A stretch of 64,000 bases of DNA from Bacteroidia bacterium (GCA_020054095.1 JAGVMA010000030.1:1-64000); one strand, 5' to 3'; positions 1 through 9,860 are shown, numbered from the stretch's first letter. Notes: a model not told the origin generated them from the letters alone. Translations and numbers: made by a program.

Positions 1-143
1 CAAAAATATTTTTGGCGGTAATGAAAAATTCCGGTTGCGAAAAAATTATTGTTCCGCAAATTGGTTTGTCGGATGGCATTGTGCATCTATTGTACGAAAA
101 ACAAAAGCTAAAACACGAAGCCAAACAAGCAATTGCAAAATAG
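1..143 (+). CDS. Ppx/GppA-family phosphatase, C-terminal fragment
   Basis: An open frame enters from the left edge (codons in phase with base 3) and stops at TAG 141-143. The visible 46 residues read ...GCEKIIVPQIGLSDGIVHLL..., which resembles the C-terminal end of the exopolyphosphatase / guanosine pentaphosphate phosphatase N-domain, where a GLxxGI motif closes the second actin-like subdomain. The family hydrolyses polyphosphate or pppGpp in the cytoplasm. Only the tail is visible, so catalytic residues cannot be checked; the family call rests on this short motif. Confidence 0.6.
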   Translation, partial: KIFLAVMKNSGCEKIIVPQIGLSDGIVHLLYEKQKLKHEAKQAIAK

Positions 144-151
144 TTTTTAAT

Positions 152-159
152 TAGCTTTG
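152..159 (+). promoter_or_regulatory. Candidate Bacteroidetes -7 box (TAGCTTTG) before plsC
   Basis: TAGCTTTG matches the Bacteroidetes TAnnTTTG -7 consensus. A TTG lies 16 nt upstream (133-135), a little closer than the usual spacing of about 19. The box ends 3 nt before the ATG at 163, so a transcript from here would be nearly leaderless. Confidence 0.35.
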
Positions 160-162
160 TGC

Positions 163-945
163 ATGTTTTTGCTGCGCCCATTTTATTTATTAATCGGCAT
201 TTTTGCGATGGCCTGTTTTGTAGTAAGTCTTCTCGTTTTCTTTTTTATCTATCTTTTTATTTTTGCAACTGTTCCTAAAAATCGCGCTGCACATGTTGCA
301 CACACGGTTAGCAGAGCATGGGGCAAAACCTGTTTTCTATTCATGTTTATTCCTACCAGAGTTGAGGGAAAAGATAAAATTGACAAAAACAAAACTTACG
401 TTTTTGTGGCTAATCACCAATCGCAATTAGATATCCCGCTTTATGCAATTGCTTGCAAAAACACTTTTAAGTTTTTAGCCAAAGCCGAATTAACAAAAAT
501 TCCGCTACTTGGTTTTTTAATAAAACGACTTTACTTGACTGTTGATCGCAACGACAAAACAGACCGATCGAAAAGTTTATTAGTGATGAAAGAAGCACTC
601 TCAAAAGGGGTTTCGATATTTTTGTGCCCCGAAGGAACACGAAATAGAACACAAAATCCGTTGCTCGAACTGAAAGATGGTGCATTTAAAGTAGCAATAG
701 AAACACAATTGCCAATAGCCGTGCTTACTGTTATTGATACAAAAAACCGAAACCGACCAAAAAATCCGCTCGAACTTATGCCCGGTGCTGTACACGCCAT
801 TTGGCACGATCCCATTGAAACCAAAGGATTATCTTTGAACGATATTCCGGCTTTGAAAGAAAAAGTTAGAATTATAATGATGGATAATTTAAAAGCTTAT
901 CATAACAAAGGAATAACGGCATTTAAAAATTACAACTATGCGTAA
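163..945 (+). CDS. plsC: 1-acyl-sn-glycerol-3-phosphate acyltransferase
   Basis: Transfers an acyl chain to lysophosphatidic acid to make phosphatidic acid at the inner membrane. The 260-residue protein has N-terminal hydrophobic segments (about residues 1-38), then the acyltransferase motifs in order: NHQSQLD (HX4D, His85 and Asp90), the FLAKAELTKIP block near 104-114, and CPEGTR at about 156-161. Length fits the family. A TTG six bases upstream also opens the frame, but ATG 163 gives a natural hydrophobic N-terminus. The 3' end overlaps the next gene by 8 nt, indicating cotranscription. Confidence 0.88.
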   Translation: MFLLRPFYLLIGIFAMACFVVSLLVFFFIYLFIFATVPKNRAAHVAHTVSRAWGKTCFLFMFIPTRVEGKDKIDKNKTYVFVANHQSQLDIPLYAIACKNTFKFLAKAELTKIPLLGFLIKRLYLTVDRNDKTDRSKSLLVMKEALSKGVSIFLCPEGTRNRTQNPLLELKDGAFKVAIETQLPIAVLTVIDTKNRNRPKNPLELMPGAVHAIWHDPIETKGLSLNDIPALKEKVRIIMMDNLKAYHNKGITAFKNYNYA

Positions 946-1513
946 ACTCGTTTTTTTATTTCTGATTTTGTCATTGTCGTCATTTGCTCAAAGCAAAAAA
1001 AAATCTGCCTTAAAATACTGGGACGACATGACAGAAAAAGACCGACAAACCGCAATAGCCGACACTGCATTATCGCCAATTGTAAAAATATTTCACACTG
1101 GGCAGTTTTCATTTGTGAGCGCTAATCAGGCAGAAGTGATAAAACTATTCAAAGCACTTTCTTCTGAGAGTGAACATGGGCTTGCTGTTAGGTTATATAA
1201 TTTCAATAAACTGATAATGGCTGCCGATACTTTGCTCACCGGCTTGTTAAATGAACACGGCACGAAAATTATTTATAACCAAACCGACTTAACCATTAAA
1301 TATCTGAACCGAGAGCGAAACAAAAAAAACATGCTGTATAAAAAATACATTCCTTATTTGGCGGCAGATTTAAATGAACGAATTGAATTTCAAAATTTTA
1401 AATTTTTTTTAGACAGCTATTATAACTTGGCCGACCAAAACACAAAGCAGTTTCTGCAAATTTTATACAAAGAACTTGAAGCTGCGGGTGCCGGAAAACT
1501 TGACGCGAAATAA
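938..1513 (+). CDS. Exported hypothetical protein
   Basis: A 191-residue protein with a clear signal peptide (charged MRK, hydrophobic core, SSFAQS around residue 18). The remainder is Lys-rich and mostly helical in character, with no motif I recognise. It overlaps the end of plsC by 8 nt and ends 29 nt before the YebC-family gene, so it is probably cotranscribed with plsC. Likely periplasmic; the function is not inferable from sequence. Confidence 0.7.
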   Translation: MRKLVFLFLILSLSSFAQSKKKSALKYWDDMTEKDRQTAIADTALSPIVKIFHTGQFSFVSANQAEVIKLFKALSSESEHGLAVRLYNFNKLIMAADTLLTGLLNEHGTKIIYNQTDLTIKYLNRERNKKNMLYKKYIPYLAADLNERIEFQNFKFFLDSYYNLADQNTKQFLQILYKELEAAGAGKLDAK

Positions 1514-1515
1514 TT

Positions 1516-1523
1516 TATATTTA
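1516..1523 (+). promoter_or_regulatory. Candidate -7 box (TATATTTA)
   Basis: TATATTTA is a near match to TAnnTTTG, 19 nt before the YebC-family ATG. It lies just after the stop of the upstream gene. No clear -33 TTTG is seen. Confidence 0.2.
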
Positions 1524-1542
1524 CATTCCTAAAAAATAAACC

Positions 1543-2253
1543 ATGGGACGGATATTTGAAAAACGAAAACATAAAATGTTTGCCCGCTACGATAAAATGG
1601 CGAAAGCATTTACGCGTATCGGAAAAGAGATTGCAATTGCAGTAAAACAAAGTGGCCCTAATCCGGATAATAATCCACGATTAAGAATGGCCATGCAAAA
1701 CGCAAAAGGCGTAAATATGCCTAAAGACCGTATCGAGAATGCAATTAAAAAAGCGGCATCAAAAGATGCATCTAATTTTGATGAAGTAGTTTATGAAGGA
1801 TATGGCCCGCATGGTATTGCCATTTTAGTTGAAACGGCTACAGATAATTCTACACGCACGGTTGCCAATGTGCGCATGCATTTCACTCGCAGTGGTGGCA
1901 CATTGGGCAAAACAGGTTCGCTCGATTTTTTATTTGACCGAAAAGGAGTTTTTAAAATTGAACGCACCGCCTCCATTAACACAGAAGAATTAGAATTAGA
2001 ATTAATTGACAGCGGTCTTGACGACTTGGCTGTTGACGATAACGAAATTTATATCTACACTGCATTTAACGATTTTGGAGCCATGGCTGCTGCACTTGAA
2101 AAGAAAGGGATAAATGTAATTAGCGCTGAGAAGCAACGTATTCCTAACAATACCACCGAACTAACCGAAGCGCAGCAGGAAGAAGTTATTAAGCTGGTGG
2201 AGGGATTAGAACAAGATGATGATGTGCAGCATGTTTATCATAACATGAAATAA
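1543..2253 (+). CDS. yebC: YebC/PmpR-family protein (TACO1 family)
   Basis: A 236-residue member of the YebC family. In other bacteria these proteins act as DNA-binding regulators or, as shown more recently, help translation of proline-rich stretches on the ribosome. Family signatures are present: the FTRIGKEI helix near residue 24, NPRLRMAMQNAK at about 43-54, MPKDRIENAIKKA at about 59-71, YEGYGPHG at about 85-92 and the acidic C-terminal domain. The N-terminus (MGRIFEKRKHKMFARYDKM) differs from the E. coli MAGHSKW form. It ends just before a strong bidirectional terminator. Confidence 0.9.
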   Translation: MGRIFEKRKHKMFARYDKMAKAFTRIGKEIAIAVKQSGPNPDNNPRLRMAMQNAKGVNMPKDRIENAIKKAASKDASNFDEVVYEGYGPHGIAILVETATDNSTRTVANVRMHFTRSGGTLGKTGSLDFLFDRKGVFKIERTASINTEELELELIDSGLDDLAVDDNEIYIYTAFNDFGAMAAALEKKGINVISAEKQRIPNNTTELTEAQQEEVIKLVEGLEQDDDVQHVYHNMK

Positions 2254-2274
2254 ACACACGCTTGTTTTGTTATT

Positions 2275-2313
2275 AAAAAGCCGAGCTCCGCTGAAAGCGG
2301 GGCTCGGCTTTTT
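2275..2313. terminator. Bidirectional intrinsic terminator
   Basis: Arms 2275-2291 and 2297-2313 form a 17-bp stem (one G-T pair, loop TGAAA) with an A tract on the left and a T tract on the right. It sits between the convergent yebC (+) and the 1603-residue T9SS protein gene (-), so it can terminate both. Confidence 0.9.
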
Positions 2314-2332
2314 AAAATGGTTTATCTCGTTT

Positions 2333-5300
2333 CTAGAAAACTATCACGCGTTTCACTGTTTGGTTTTCGGTGTTGCGAACAATTAACATATAAGTTCCTT
2401 TGCCTTCTTGGGTTAAATCAAAGCGCTTAATGTAATTGCCTGTGTAGTTTTTTAATTCTTCTTTATAAACTACCTGCCCAATGGTATTAGTAATTTCAAT
2501 CTGATAATTATCGGTACTTATAAAGTTCATTATCAAATCGAAAATACCGTTGTTAGGGTTAGGATAAAGATTTAATGATAAGCCCACAATCTCTTCGGTG
2601 AAGCCGGTTAATATTGCATTAATAGGAGAAGAACAAGACGAACAGCCAAAATTATTTGTTACACACACAGTGTATGTTCCGCTTTGTGTAATGGTATAAT
2701 TTTGTTGCGTTGCTCCGTTTATTGGATTGCCATTCAAATACCATTGATAAAATGGGAATGTGGTTGTTGAAAGCTGATTACCATTTTGAGTAATTACCGG
2801 ATACGGGAATGGAATAGGGTTTACAGTAACTGTAACCGCATCAGTAGCCGTACAACCTCCATTGCTTACAGTAACAGTATAGTTAGTTGTAACCGCAGGA
2901 TATGCCAGCGGATTTGCAATTGTGGTTGAACTTAATCCGGTGGCCGGTGTCCACAAATATGTTCCGCCTCCACTTGCCGAAAGTTGTGTTGTATCGCTCC
3001 AGCAAATTGTAGCATCAGTGCCTGCATTTGCAACAGGAGGTGGGTTTACAGTAACCACTATTACATCTGTAGCAGTGCATCCGTTATTTGTTACAGTTAC
3101 AGTATAAGTTGTAGTAACTGTTGGATTAGCAACCGGGTTAGCAATTGTAGTTGAACTTAATCCCGTAGCGGGAGACCAAACATAAGTACCTCCGCCAGTA
3201 GCGTTCAATGTTGTATTGTTTCCTACGCAAATTGTTACATCATTACCTGCATTAGCTGCAGGTAGCGGAGTAACTGTTACTGTTTTTGTAGCAGTAGCGG
3301 TACAGCCGAAAGAGTTTGTAACCAACAATGTATAGGTGGTAGTTGCAGTAGGTGTTGCCACAGGGTTTTGACAAATAGAACAACTCAGACTGCTTGCCGG
3401 ACTCCAAGTATATGTAGTACCGCCCGAGCCACTTAAGTTTGTACTGTTGCCTGCACAAATTGTAGCAGGCGCACCGGCATTAGGTGTTGGATTTGGATTA
3501 ACTGTTACTGTAACTGTGCTTGTTGCTGAGCAACCATTGGTGGTAACTGTTAACGTATAAGTTGTAGTGGTCGTTGGGTTTGCAGCTGGATTAGATACTG
3601 TAGTAGAGCTTAACCCGCTTGTTGGAGCCCATGAATAAGTGCCACCGCCTGTACCATTTAAAGTTGTGCTTCCGCCCGAGCAAATAGCTACATTATTTCC
3701 GGCATTAGCTGTAGGGTTAGCGTTAACCGTAACTGCTTGAGTTGCTGTGCTACTGCCGTTTCCATTAGTTGTTACAAGTTGTGCTGTGTATGTTCCTGCG
3801 GTGTTGTAGCATACGCTTGGTGGGTTTTGTGCCGTTGATGTGCTTGGAGATCCTCCGGGGAAAGTCCAGCTCCAGCTTGTGCCGCCTGTAGATGTATTGG
3901 TAAACGTGATACAGTTGCCTTGGCAAATTGTGGATGCAGAAGCAGTAAACGAAGATGTTGGCATGCTTCCGGTTGTGTATTGCAGATTAATATTATCAAT
4001 ATACATCCACTGCCCATAGCGACCTCTATTGCGGAATGCGAACATCACACTTCCTTGTCCGGCATAGCTATTTATGTTAATTGTCTCGGTGCGCCATTGT
4101 GCTGATGTAGGCACAAATGCTGTGGCCGTTTGATCCGGTGCAGTTGAAAGCGGAGCTCCTCCATTTATATATATTTGAGTCCACGTATTTCCACAATTAG
4201 TTGAAATCAACACTTCTAGCGTATCGCTGTAAGTTGCGTCATATCGGGCATAAGCCACATCAAATCGTAAACTACAAGTTGTAACGCTGCTTAAATTATA
4301 TTTCGGAGTCCACATTTCGTCTCGTGCGCCTGCCACATCTTGTGTGTAATTATCAAATGCCGAACAAGCTGTGCTTGTACTAAAACCACTGGCATTGGTA
4401 GCACGCGACCAAAATACACCATCATTATTAATGTTTCTTGCAAACCAGTTTGCCGGTAAAAATGGTGCTGCTTCAAATCCCTCGTTAAACGGAAGTGCCC
4501 CTGCATTGCTAATGGTGATATAAGATGTACGCATTACAGAATCGTTACCATTTGAGTTGAATGCCCATAATGTAACTTGATAAGTACCAACAGTGTTATA
4601 AGTGATTAAAGGATTTTGTGCCGATGAAGATGCCGGTGTTCCGCCCGGAAAAAGCCAACTCCAAGATGTTGGACTTAATGTAGTTTGATCTGTAAATTGA
4701 ATTTGCTGCCCCGGGCATCCCGTTTGCATATTTGATGTAAACTGAGCTATAGGCGGCAAGTTGCCGGCCGAAAACAAATCGGATTGCCACATACCGCGAC
4801 CATAAGTAGCCGCACGTACTTTTCCTGCTGAGTATTGTATTTCTAATTCTTTTACAATCACATTCGGCAAACCCGTCATGTACGAAACCCAACCGCCCGA
4901 TGAATTGTCGCGGTAATAAACGCCCACATCTGTTCCCACATAAATTCCATCGGCCGAACCATTTTGATAAACCACTGTATTGCATGGTAAATTTGGTAAG
5001 CCGGTAGAAATATTAGTCCATGTAGTTCCGCCATCAAGCGACTGATAAACTTTTGTGGCAGCAGCATAACCCGAATAAGTTAAGTAAACTTTATTTGGAT
5101 CACTTCCGCCCACAGCTACATAAGTCATAGCTTGCGAAGTAGGAAGCGTGCCTGTAATATTTGTAAACAATGTTCCACCATTAGTTGATTTAAAAATTGC
5201 ATTTTGTTTTATGCAATAAATAACTTGTGTATTTGATGGCGCATAGGCAATACGAACGATATTTCCCGTGCCGCCAGTGGTTGCTCCAAGGGCGGCCCAA

Positions 5301-7144
5301 GTAGTGCCTTGGTTAGTGCTTTTATACATTGCAGCTTTACCTACAAGTAATTCTTGATTGCTTGCAGGGCTCATTACATAAGGCGTAACCCAGTTGCCTT
5401 GCGCATTTACTCCCGTGCCTGCCGATGTAACAATATTAGTAGCACCGCCCCAGTTATTGGTTGTGCGATAGATGCTTCCATAATAAAGTTCGCCAAATTG
5501 TGTGTTAGATGTAGTATAATCAATTAAACATTCCATACCATCGCCACCAATTACCCGTGCCCAGGCGCCAGATGAAACACGGCTTGTTCCGTTGTCTTGC
5601 CAACCTGAAATATTTATGTTTGCATTAGTTGCCGATGTTCCTAAGTTGTACATCTGAGCTATCTGCAATCCGTTACTTAAATCGCTCCAAGCGCCACCGT
5701 TATTAGTAGTGCGGAAAAGTCCGCCATCGTTTGCGGAGTAAACAGTTGTACCATTGGTGTAAATTAAATCGTGCATATCGGCATGCACATAAGGCGCTCC
5801 GCTGCCCGTCCAATGAGCATTAATAGTCCAGTTAGCGCCACCATTGGTTGTTCGCCAAATGTTAATTCCACCCGAAACTAATTCATTGGCATTGGTGGGC
5901 GATGCTGCTAAAGCTAAGTCGAACCAACCTTGTCCGCCTGCATCACTGCCATTACTTTGCCATCCTAAAATATTAGTGGGCGATGCAATGGTAACTTGAG
6001 CAAAACTTGTTCCTCCATTAGTGGAACGATAAAAACCTAAAATTCCGTAGTTGGTAGTGTTACATGCCAGCACATAAACATATTGATTGTTTGCAGCAGT
6101 AACAGCTATTGCAAAACGCAAAGCATTAGTTGGCAGGCCTGTTGTAACTTGCGTGTAAGCTGCTCCTGAATTTGACGAACGGAAAACTGCTGCTGTGTTA
6201 TAACGTGCCGCGTAAAGTATTGTAGAATTGCCGGGCTGAAATTCTATGTCTTTAAAAATACCGGCTTGTACTTGAGTCCAATTGGTGCCGCCATCAGTTG
6301 TGCGGTAAATTCCGTTTGAAGTAGCTGCGTGAACAATTTGTGTGTTGGTGGGGTCAATTAAAAGTTTTGAAATTGTGCGCCCGTTTGTTACTGTCCAGTT
6401 TAATCCGGTGGTATTCCAAGTTACACCACCATCGGTAGATTTTAGCACGCCCAAACTGTAGGTGTCTCCGGCATCGCCATCACCGGTTGCCAAGTACATG
6501 ATTTGTGTATTGGTTGGGTCAATCGCAATATCTGTAACTCCAATTGCGGGCAATGCATCGGTGTTCCACATGGTCCATGAGCTGCCGCCATTAGTAGATT
6601 TCCATAATCCGCCTCCGGGCGAACCCACATAAAGTGTGTTTGAATTTGTTGGATCCAAGCGGATACAGTTTGCTCTGCCTGCGCCTCCGCCTGTAGGAAT
6701 ATTTGTTGTAGGTCCAATGATTGACCAATTTCCAGCTTGTACAGATGGATTAGGGCCATAGCGGTTATTCGCAGAATTTATTAAATCGGATGCGTGCTCA
6801 TGCATTGCTGCATTAAGTTGATTTCTATCTCCGGTAGGATAAACGCGTGGTGCCATAAAATCTTCCCAGCGTTTAAATTGTTTCCAGCTTCCGAGTTTTG
6901 ATGAAAAGGGAGGAACAATTGTACTGTTCTGTTGTTTCAGTTTTTCGTCTTTGTATTTACTCTGATTTTTTTCGTATTCAATTTGTTCTTTGTTCTCGTT
7001 CTCCCATTGCTGGAAAGCGGCTTGAACAGTATAGAAATTTACATTCGGATCAAGCATCATTTCCACCCACGATTGGGCAGATAAATTTGATGAAAAGAAT
7101 AACAGCATTAATGCCGAGATGGAGAAACGGTAAAGTAGGTTCAT
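2333..7144 (-). CDS. T9SS-sorted BNR/sortilin-like repeat protein with PKD domains
   Basis: A 1603-residue secreted protein. In order: signal peptide (residues 1-23, ending LSAQ); a region from about 140 to 790 with many BNR/VPS10-like beta-propeller signatures of the type LYVGSPGGGLWKSTNGG; a PKD domain (about 800-880); a choice-of-anchor-J-like jelly roll (about 890-1080); a second PKD; four PKD/Ig-like units of about 70 residues each with ATICxG and TTTYTxTV motifs; an Ig-like unit; and a type A sorting tail (LNLYPNPNNGIFDL). It should be carried across the outer membrane by T9SS and anchored or released. The propeller suggests carbohydrate or protein binding rather than known catalysis. 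Convergent with yebC. Confidence 0.85.
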   Translation of the reverse strand: MNLLYRFSISALMLLFFSSNLSAQSWVEMMLDPNVNFYTVQAAFQQWENENKEQIEYEKNQSKYKDEKLKQQNSTIVPPFSSKLGSWKQFKRWEDFMAPRVYPTGDRNQLNAAMHEHASDLINSANNRYGPNPSVQAGNWSIIGPTTNIPTGGGAGRANCIRLDPTNSNTLYVGSPGGGLWKSTNGGSSWTMWNTDALPAIGVTDIAIDPTNTQIMYLATGDGDAGDTYSLGVLKSTDGGVTWNTTGLNWTVTNGRTISKLLIDPTNTQIVHAATSNGIYRTTDGGTNWTQVQAGIFKDIEFQPGNSTILYAARYNTAAVFRSSNSGAAYTQVTTGLPTNALRFAIAVTAANNQYVYVLACNTTNYGILGFYRSTNGGTSFAQVTIASPTNILGWQSNGSDAGGQGWFDLALAASPTNANELVSGGINIWRTTNGGANWTINAHWTGSGAPYVHADMHDLIYTNGTTVYSANDGGLFRTTNNGGAWSDLSNGLQIAQMYNLGTSATNANINISGWQDNGTSRVSSGAWARVIGGDGMECLIDYTTSNTQFGELYYGSIYRTTNNWGGATNIVTSAGTGVNAQGNWVTPYVMSPASNQELLVGKAAMYKSTNQGTTWAALGATTGGTGNIVRIAYAPSNTQVIYCIKQNAIFKSTNGGTLFTNITGTLPTSQAMTYVAVGGSDPNKVYLTYSGYAAATKVYQSLDGGTTWTNISTGLPNLPCNTVVYQNGSADGIYVGTDVGVYYRDNSSGGWVSYMTGLPNVIVKELEIQYSAGKVRAATYGRGMWQSDLFSAGNLPPIAQFTSNMQTGCPGQQIQFTDQTTLSPTSWSWLFPGGTPASSSAQNPLITYNTVGTYQVTLWAFNSNGNDSVMRTSYITISNAGALPFNEGFEAAPFLPANWFARNINNDGVFWSRATNASGFSTSTACSAFDNYTQDVAGARDEMWTPKYNLSSVTTCSLRFDVAYARYDATYSDTLEVLISTNCGNTWTQIYINGGAPLSTAPDQTATAFVPTSAQWRTETININSYAGQGSVMFAFRNRGRYGQWMYIDNINLQYTTGSMPTSSFTASASTICQGNCITFTNTSTGGTSWSWTFPGGSPSTSTAQNPPSVCYNTAGTYTAQLVTTNGNGSSTATQAVTVNANPTANAGNNVAICSGGSTTLNGTGGGTYSWAPTSGLSSTTVSNPAANPTTTTTYTLTVTTNGCSATSTVTVTVNPNPTPNAGAPATICAGNSTNLSGSGGTTYTWSPASSLSCSICQNPVATPTATTTYTLLVTNSFGCTATATKTVTVTPLPAANAGNDVTICVGNNTTLNATGGGTYVWSPATGLSSTTIANPVANPTVTTTYTVTVTNNGCTATDVIVVTVNPPPVANAGTDATICWSDTTQLSASGGGTYLWTPATGLSSTTIANPLAYPAVTTNYTVTVSNGGCTATDAVTVTVNPIPFPYPVITQNGNQLSTTTFPFYQWYLNGNPINGATQQNYTITQSGTYTVCVTNNFGCSSCSSPINAILTGFTEEIVGLSLNLYPNPNNGIFDLIMNFISTDNYQIEITNTIGQVVYKEELKNYTGNYIKRFDLTQEGKGTYMLIVRNTENQTVKRVIVF

Positions 7145-7230
7145 GTATTCAGAGTTTTAATAGTGCAATATGAGAAAAAAAAAAAGGCAAGTCAAGCGTC
7201 AGCGCCCATTTTCGATGAATGATGGTTTTT

Positions 7231-7274
7231 TATAGCTAAAGAGCCCCACATTTGTGCGGGGCTCTTTAGCTATA
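7231..7274. terminator. Perfect 17-bp stem-loop between two T9SS genes
   Basis: Arms 7231-7247 (TATAGCTAAAGAGCCCC) and 7258-7274 are perfectly complementary with a 10-nt loop. It lies just downstream of the subtilase gene (-) and upstream of the next gene. On the minus strand the stem is followed by an A run, not a U tract, so it is not a canonical intrinsic terminator; it may act in 3'-end protection or transcription attenuation. Confidence 0.6.
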
Positions 7275-7290
7275 AAGCAGAAACCCCTTT

Positions 7291-9708
7291 TTACATCAGC
7301 ACTATTCGTTTTACAAATTGTTTATTGCTGCTGCGCACAGTAACAAAATAAACGCCTTTGTTGTTAGCAGTTAAATTTATTGTTTTATTATAGCTGCCTA
7401 TGTAGCTGTTCAGTGCTTCGGTGTAAACTACCTGGCCAATTGCATTGGTAATTTCAATGGTATAATTGTCTTGGTTAACTAAGTCCATTGCTAAATTAAT
7501 ATTGCCATTGCTTGGGTTGGGAAACAAGTTTATCGTCCATTCGTCTGTTAATTCGGGGGATCCAACAGTAATTGTAGTGTATTGTAAATTTATATTATCT
7601 ACATACAATGCTTGGCCATAACGACCACGATTTTGAACTGCAACAATTACAGATTGCTGACCTATATATGAATTTAGCGAAACACTTTCCGTTCGCCATT
7701 GCGATGCGGTGGGTACAAACATTGTGTTTTGCACATCCACCCCGCCATTGGTAGAAAGATTTGTTCCACCATTTAAATAAACCTGTGTCCACGATTGGAC
7801 GCAATTTGTAGAAATGTAAATGGCTAACGAATCGCTGTACATCACATTGTTATACAAGCCGTATCGTGCATACGCTACATCAAATCTTAAAGTACAGGTA
7901 GATAGCGTACTGAAATCTAATTTGAGCGATCGCATTTCATCGCGCGAACCTTGTGCATCGCTCGCATAATTATCAAACATGGCACAAGCAGTGCTGGTGT
8001 TAAATCCGCCTACAGTGGTATTGCGTGTCCAAAAAATTCCTGTTGGCGCTGCATCAAGCGATGACCATCCGGTAGGCAAAAATTGTGTGTTCTGGAATCC
8101 TTCGGTAAATGGTGGTGCTTGCCCTGTGCTGCTTACAGTAATATAATTTGTTTGAGTAGCGGTGCTGCTTCCGTTGCTATTAGTAGCTACTAAAGTAACT
8201 GTGTAGGTTCCCGGTGTGTTATAAGTAATTAGTGGGTTTTGTGCTGTTGACGATGCAGGAGTTCCGCCCGCAAATGTCCATGCCCAAGAGGTAGCGCCCG
8301 CACTTTGATCGGTAAACTGAACTTGCTGCCCGGGGCAAATGCTTGTATTGTTAGCCGCAAATGCAGCTGCTGGCGGATTACTTAAACTTGAGTTTACACA
8401 TGCCATTGCAGCATTCGCATCTATTCTTCCTGCGCCAAGCTGACCAACATAATTAGGATTTTGCGAATTAATGTTTATGCAGGTAGAAGTTAAACAGCTA
8501 ATGATTTGCGATTGTGTCATGGTTGGGGCTAATGAGCGCATTAGGCCAACTAAGCCTGCTGTCAATGGGCATGCCATTGAGGTTCCGCTCATAGATGCGA
8601 ATGTATTATTAGGTACGGTGCTATAAATGTTACTGCCCGGAGCTGTAATATCAATCCATGTTCCGTAATTAGAGAAACTTGATTTTACATCGCCCGTTGT
8701 AGATGATGCTACCGATAAAACATTGGTATATGCCGCTGGATAAAACATAGTGTTCACATTGCTGTTTCCGGCTGCCGCCAAAATCACAGGTTTAGATGGC
8801 GCATTATACGCAGCATTAATTACGTTTTGCGCTGTACCCGAAGATGACGAACCGCCCCAAGATAAACTGATAACGTGCGCTCCTGCTGCTGCTGCATACG
8901 AAACGCCTTCGTAACCGTTAGATATCGATTGGGCGTTACCGGAGTTTGATGTGGCTTTTACGCCAATTATTTTTGTGCTAAACCCTATTGCCGAAATTCC
9001 GGTAGAGTTATTTGTAGATGCGCTTGCATCACCTGCACAGTGTGTGCCGTGGCCAAACGAGGTGTTTGGAGGATTAGGATCATTATCTAAATCTGCTACA
9101 TCGTAACCGTTAATATCATCTATATATCCGTTACCATCATCATCAATATTATTATTAGCAACTTCACCCGCATTCACCCACACGTTTGCCGATAAATCAG
9201 TGTGCGTTACTTGCACTGCATTATCCACAATTGCTATTCTGCGAGTAGAGCCGGTAGAAAAATAATTCCAAGCGCTGGTAGCATTTATTTGTGCTAAGTA
9301 CCATTGCTGCGATGAACTGTAATCATTTGGTGTTAAACACACTTCATCGTAAGGCACTTTTTCGGCATATTCTATTTCGGGGCAGGTTTTTAATGCCGCT
9401 ATAATTTTATCTACGTTATATATATCGGTAAAATTTAATTGGTAGGTGCGTTGCATGGCTTCATCATGCGTCATCGCGAAAAATGGTTTATAGAACCGAG
9501 TTATTTGATTCCCACCAACCACTTTTTGCAAAAATGGCAAATGGTTAACCGTTAGGTTTAAAGGGTTATCATCTTTCTTTTTTACTATCGGTTGGTTATC
9601 CTTTAGTTTAAACCAAATTTTACCATCTTGGTAAGTTTTGTAAACATTTTGCGATACAGAAAGCCCTGCTATCAGCAGCATGCAAAGTGTGTAGTACAAT
9701 TTTTTCAT
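7291..9708 (-). CDS. T9SS-sorted subtilisin-like (S8) serine protease
   Basis: An 805-residue exported endopeptidase. The ATG at 9708 starts a good signal peptide (MKKLYYTLCMLLIAGLSVSQ); an in-frame extension to 9768 would spoil it. A propeptide-like region precedes the S8 domain. Triad: Asp162 in IVDNAV (DSG is usual, so the flanking residues are atypical), His220 in GHGTHCAG and Ser377 in SGTSMACP, with oxyanion Asn315. An Asp/Asn-rich loop at about 186-203 resembles the calcium-binding insertion of Bacteroidota S8 enzymes. It is followed by a PKD domain, a jelly roll and a type A sorting tail (NLFPNPSNGNINL). The last 300 or so residues are closely related to the tail of the downstream neighbour. 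Confidence 0.9.
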   Translation of the reverse strand: MKKLYYTLCMLLIAGLSVSQNVYKTYQDGKIWFKLKDNQPIVKKKDDNPLNLTVNHLPFLQKVVGGNQITRFYKPFFAMTHDEAMQRTYQLNFTDIYNVDKIIAALKTCPEIEYAEKVPYDEVCLTPNDYSSSQQWYLAQINATSAWNYFSTGSTRRIAIVDNAVQVTHTDLSANVWVNAGEVANNNIDDDGNGYIDDINGYDVADLDNDPNPPNTSFGHGTHCAGDASASTNNSTGISAIGFSTKIIGVKATSNSGNAQSISNGYEGVSYAAAAGAHVISLSWGGSSSSGTAQNVINAAYNAPSKPVILAAAGNSNVNTMFYPAAYTNVLSVASSTTGDVKSSFSNYGTWIDITAPGSNIYSTVPNNTFASMSGTSMACPLTAGLVGLMRSLAPTMTQSQIISCLTSTCININSQNPNYVGQLGAGRIDANAAMACVNSSLSNPPAAAFAANNTSICPGQQVQFTDQSAGATSWAWTFAGGTPASSTAQNPLITYNTPGTYTVTLVATNSNGSSTATQTNYITVSSTGQAPPFTEGFQNTQFLPTGWSSLDAAPTGIFWTRNTTVGGFNTSTACAMFDNYASDAQGSRDEMRSLKLDFSTLSTCTLRFDVAYARYGLYNNVMYSDSLAIYISTNCVQSWTQVYLNGGTNLSTNGGVDVQNTMFVPTASQWRTESVSLNSYIGQQSVIVAVQNRGRYGQALYVDNINLQYTTITVGSPELTDEWTINLFPNPSNGNINLAMDLVNQDNYTIEITNAIGQVVYTEALNSYIGSYNKTINLTANNKGVYFVTVRSSNKQFVKRIVLM

Positions 9709-9830
9709 GGGGAACTTTTTAAAGGTTAAACAATGGTTAATTACAAATCTTACTGCAATGTATAACACGTATTATGAAAAAGCAAATTTCGGTGGCGGAT
9801 TTTTTCGTGTCAATATTAATAGTTGACCTA

Positions 9831-9860
9831 TTGTTTTATTTAGAAAATAAAATACATTTG
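9831..9860 (+). promoter_or_regulatory. Bacteroidetes promoter TTG-N19-TACATTTG
   Basis: TTG at 9831-9833 and TACATTTG at 9853-9860 are separated by 19 nt, the expected Bacteroidetes -33/-7 arrangement. It would start transcription near 9867 and give a leader of about 60 nt before the ATG at 9929. Confidence 0.55.

Noticed and set aside
4596-4985. Minus-strand frame of 129 codons inside the BNR protein gene
   Set aside because: Same strand but different frame from a long, clearly coding gene with recognised domains; a shadow frame.
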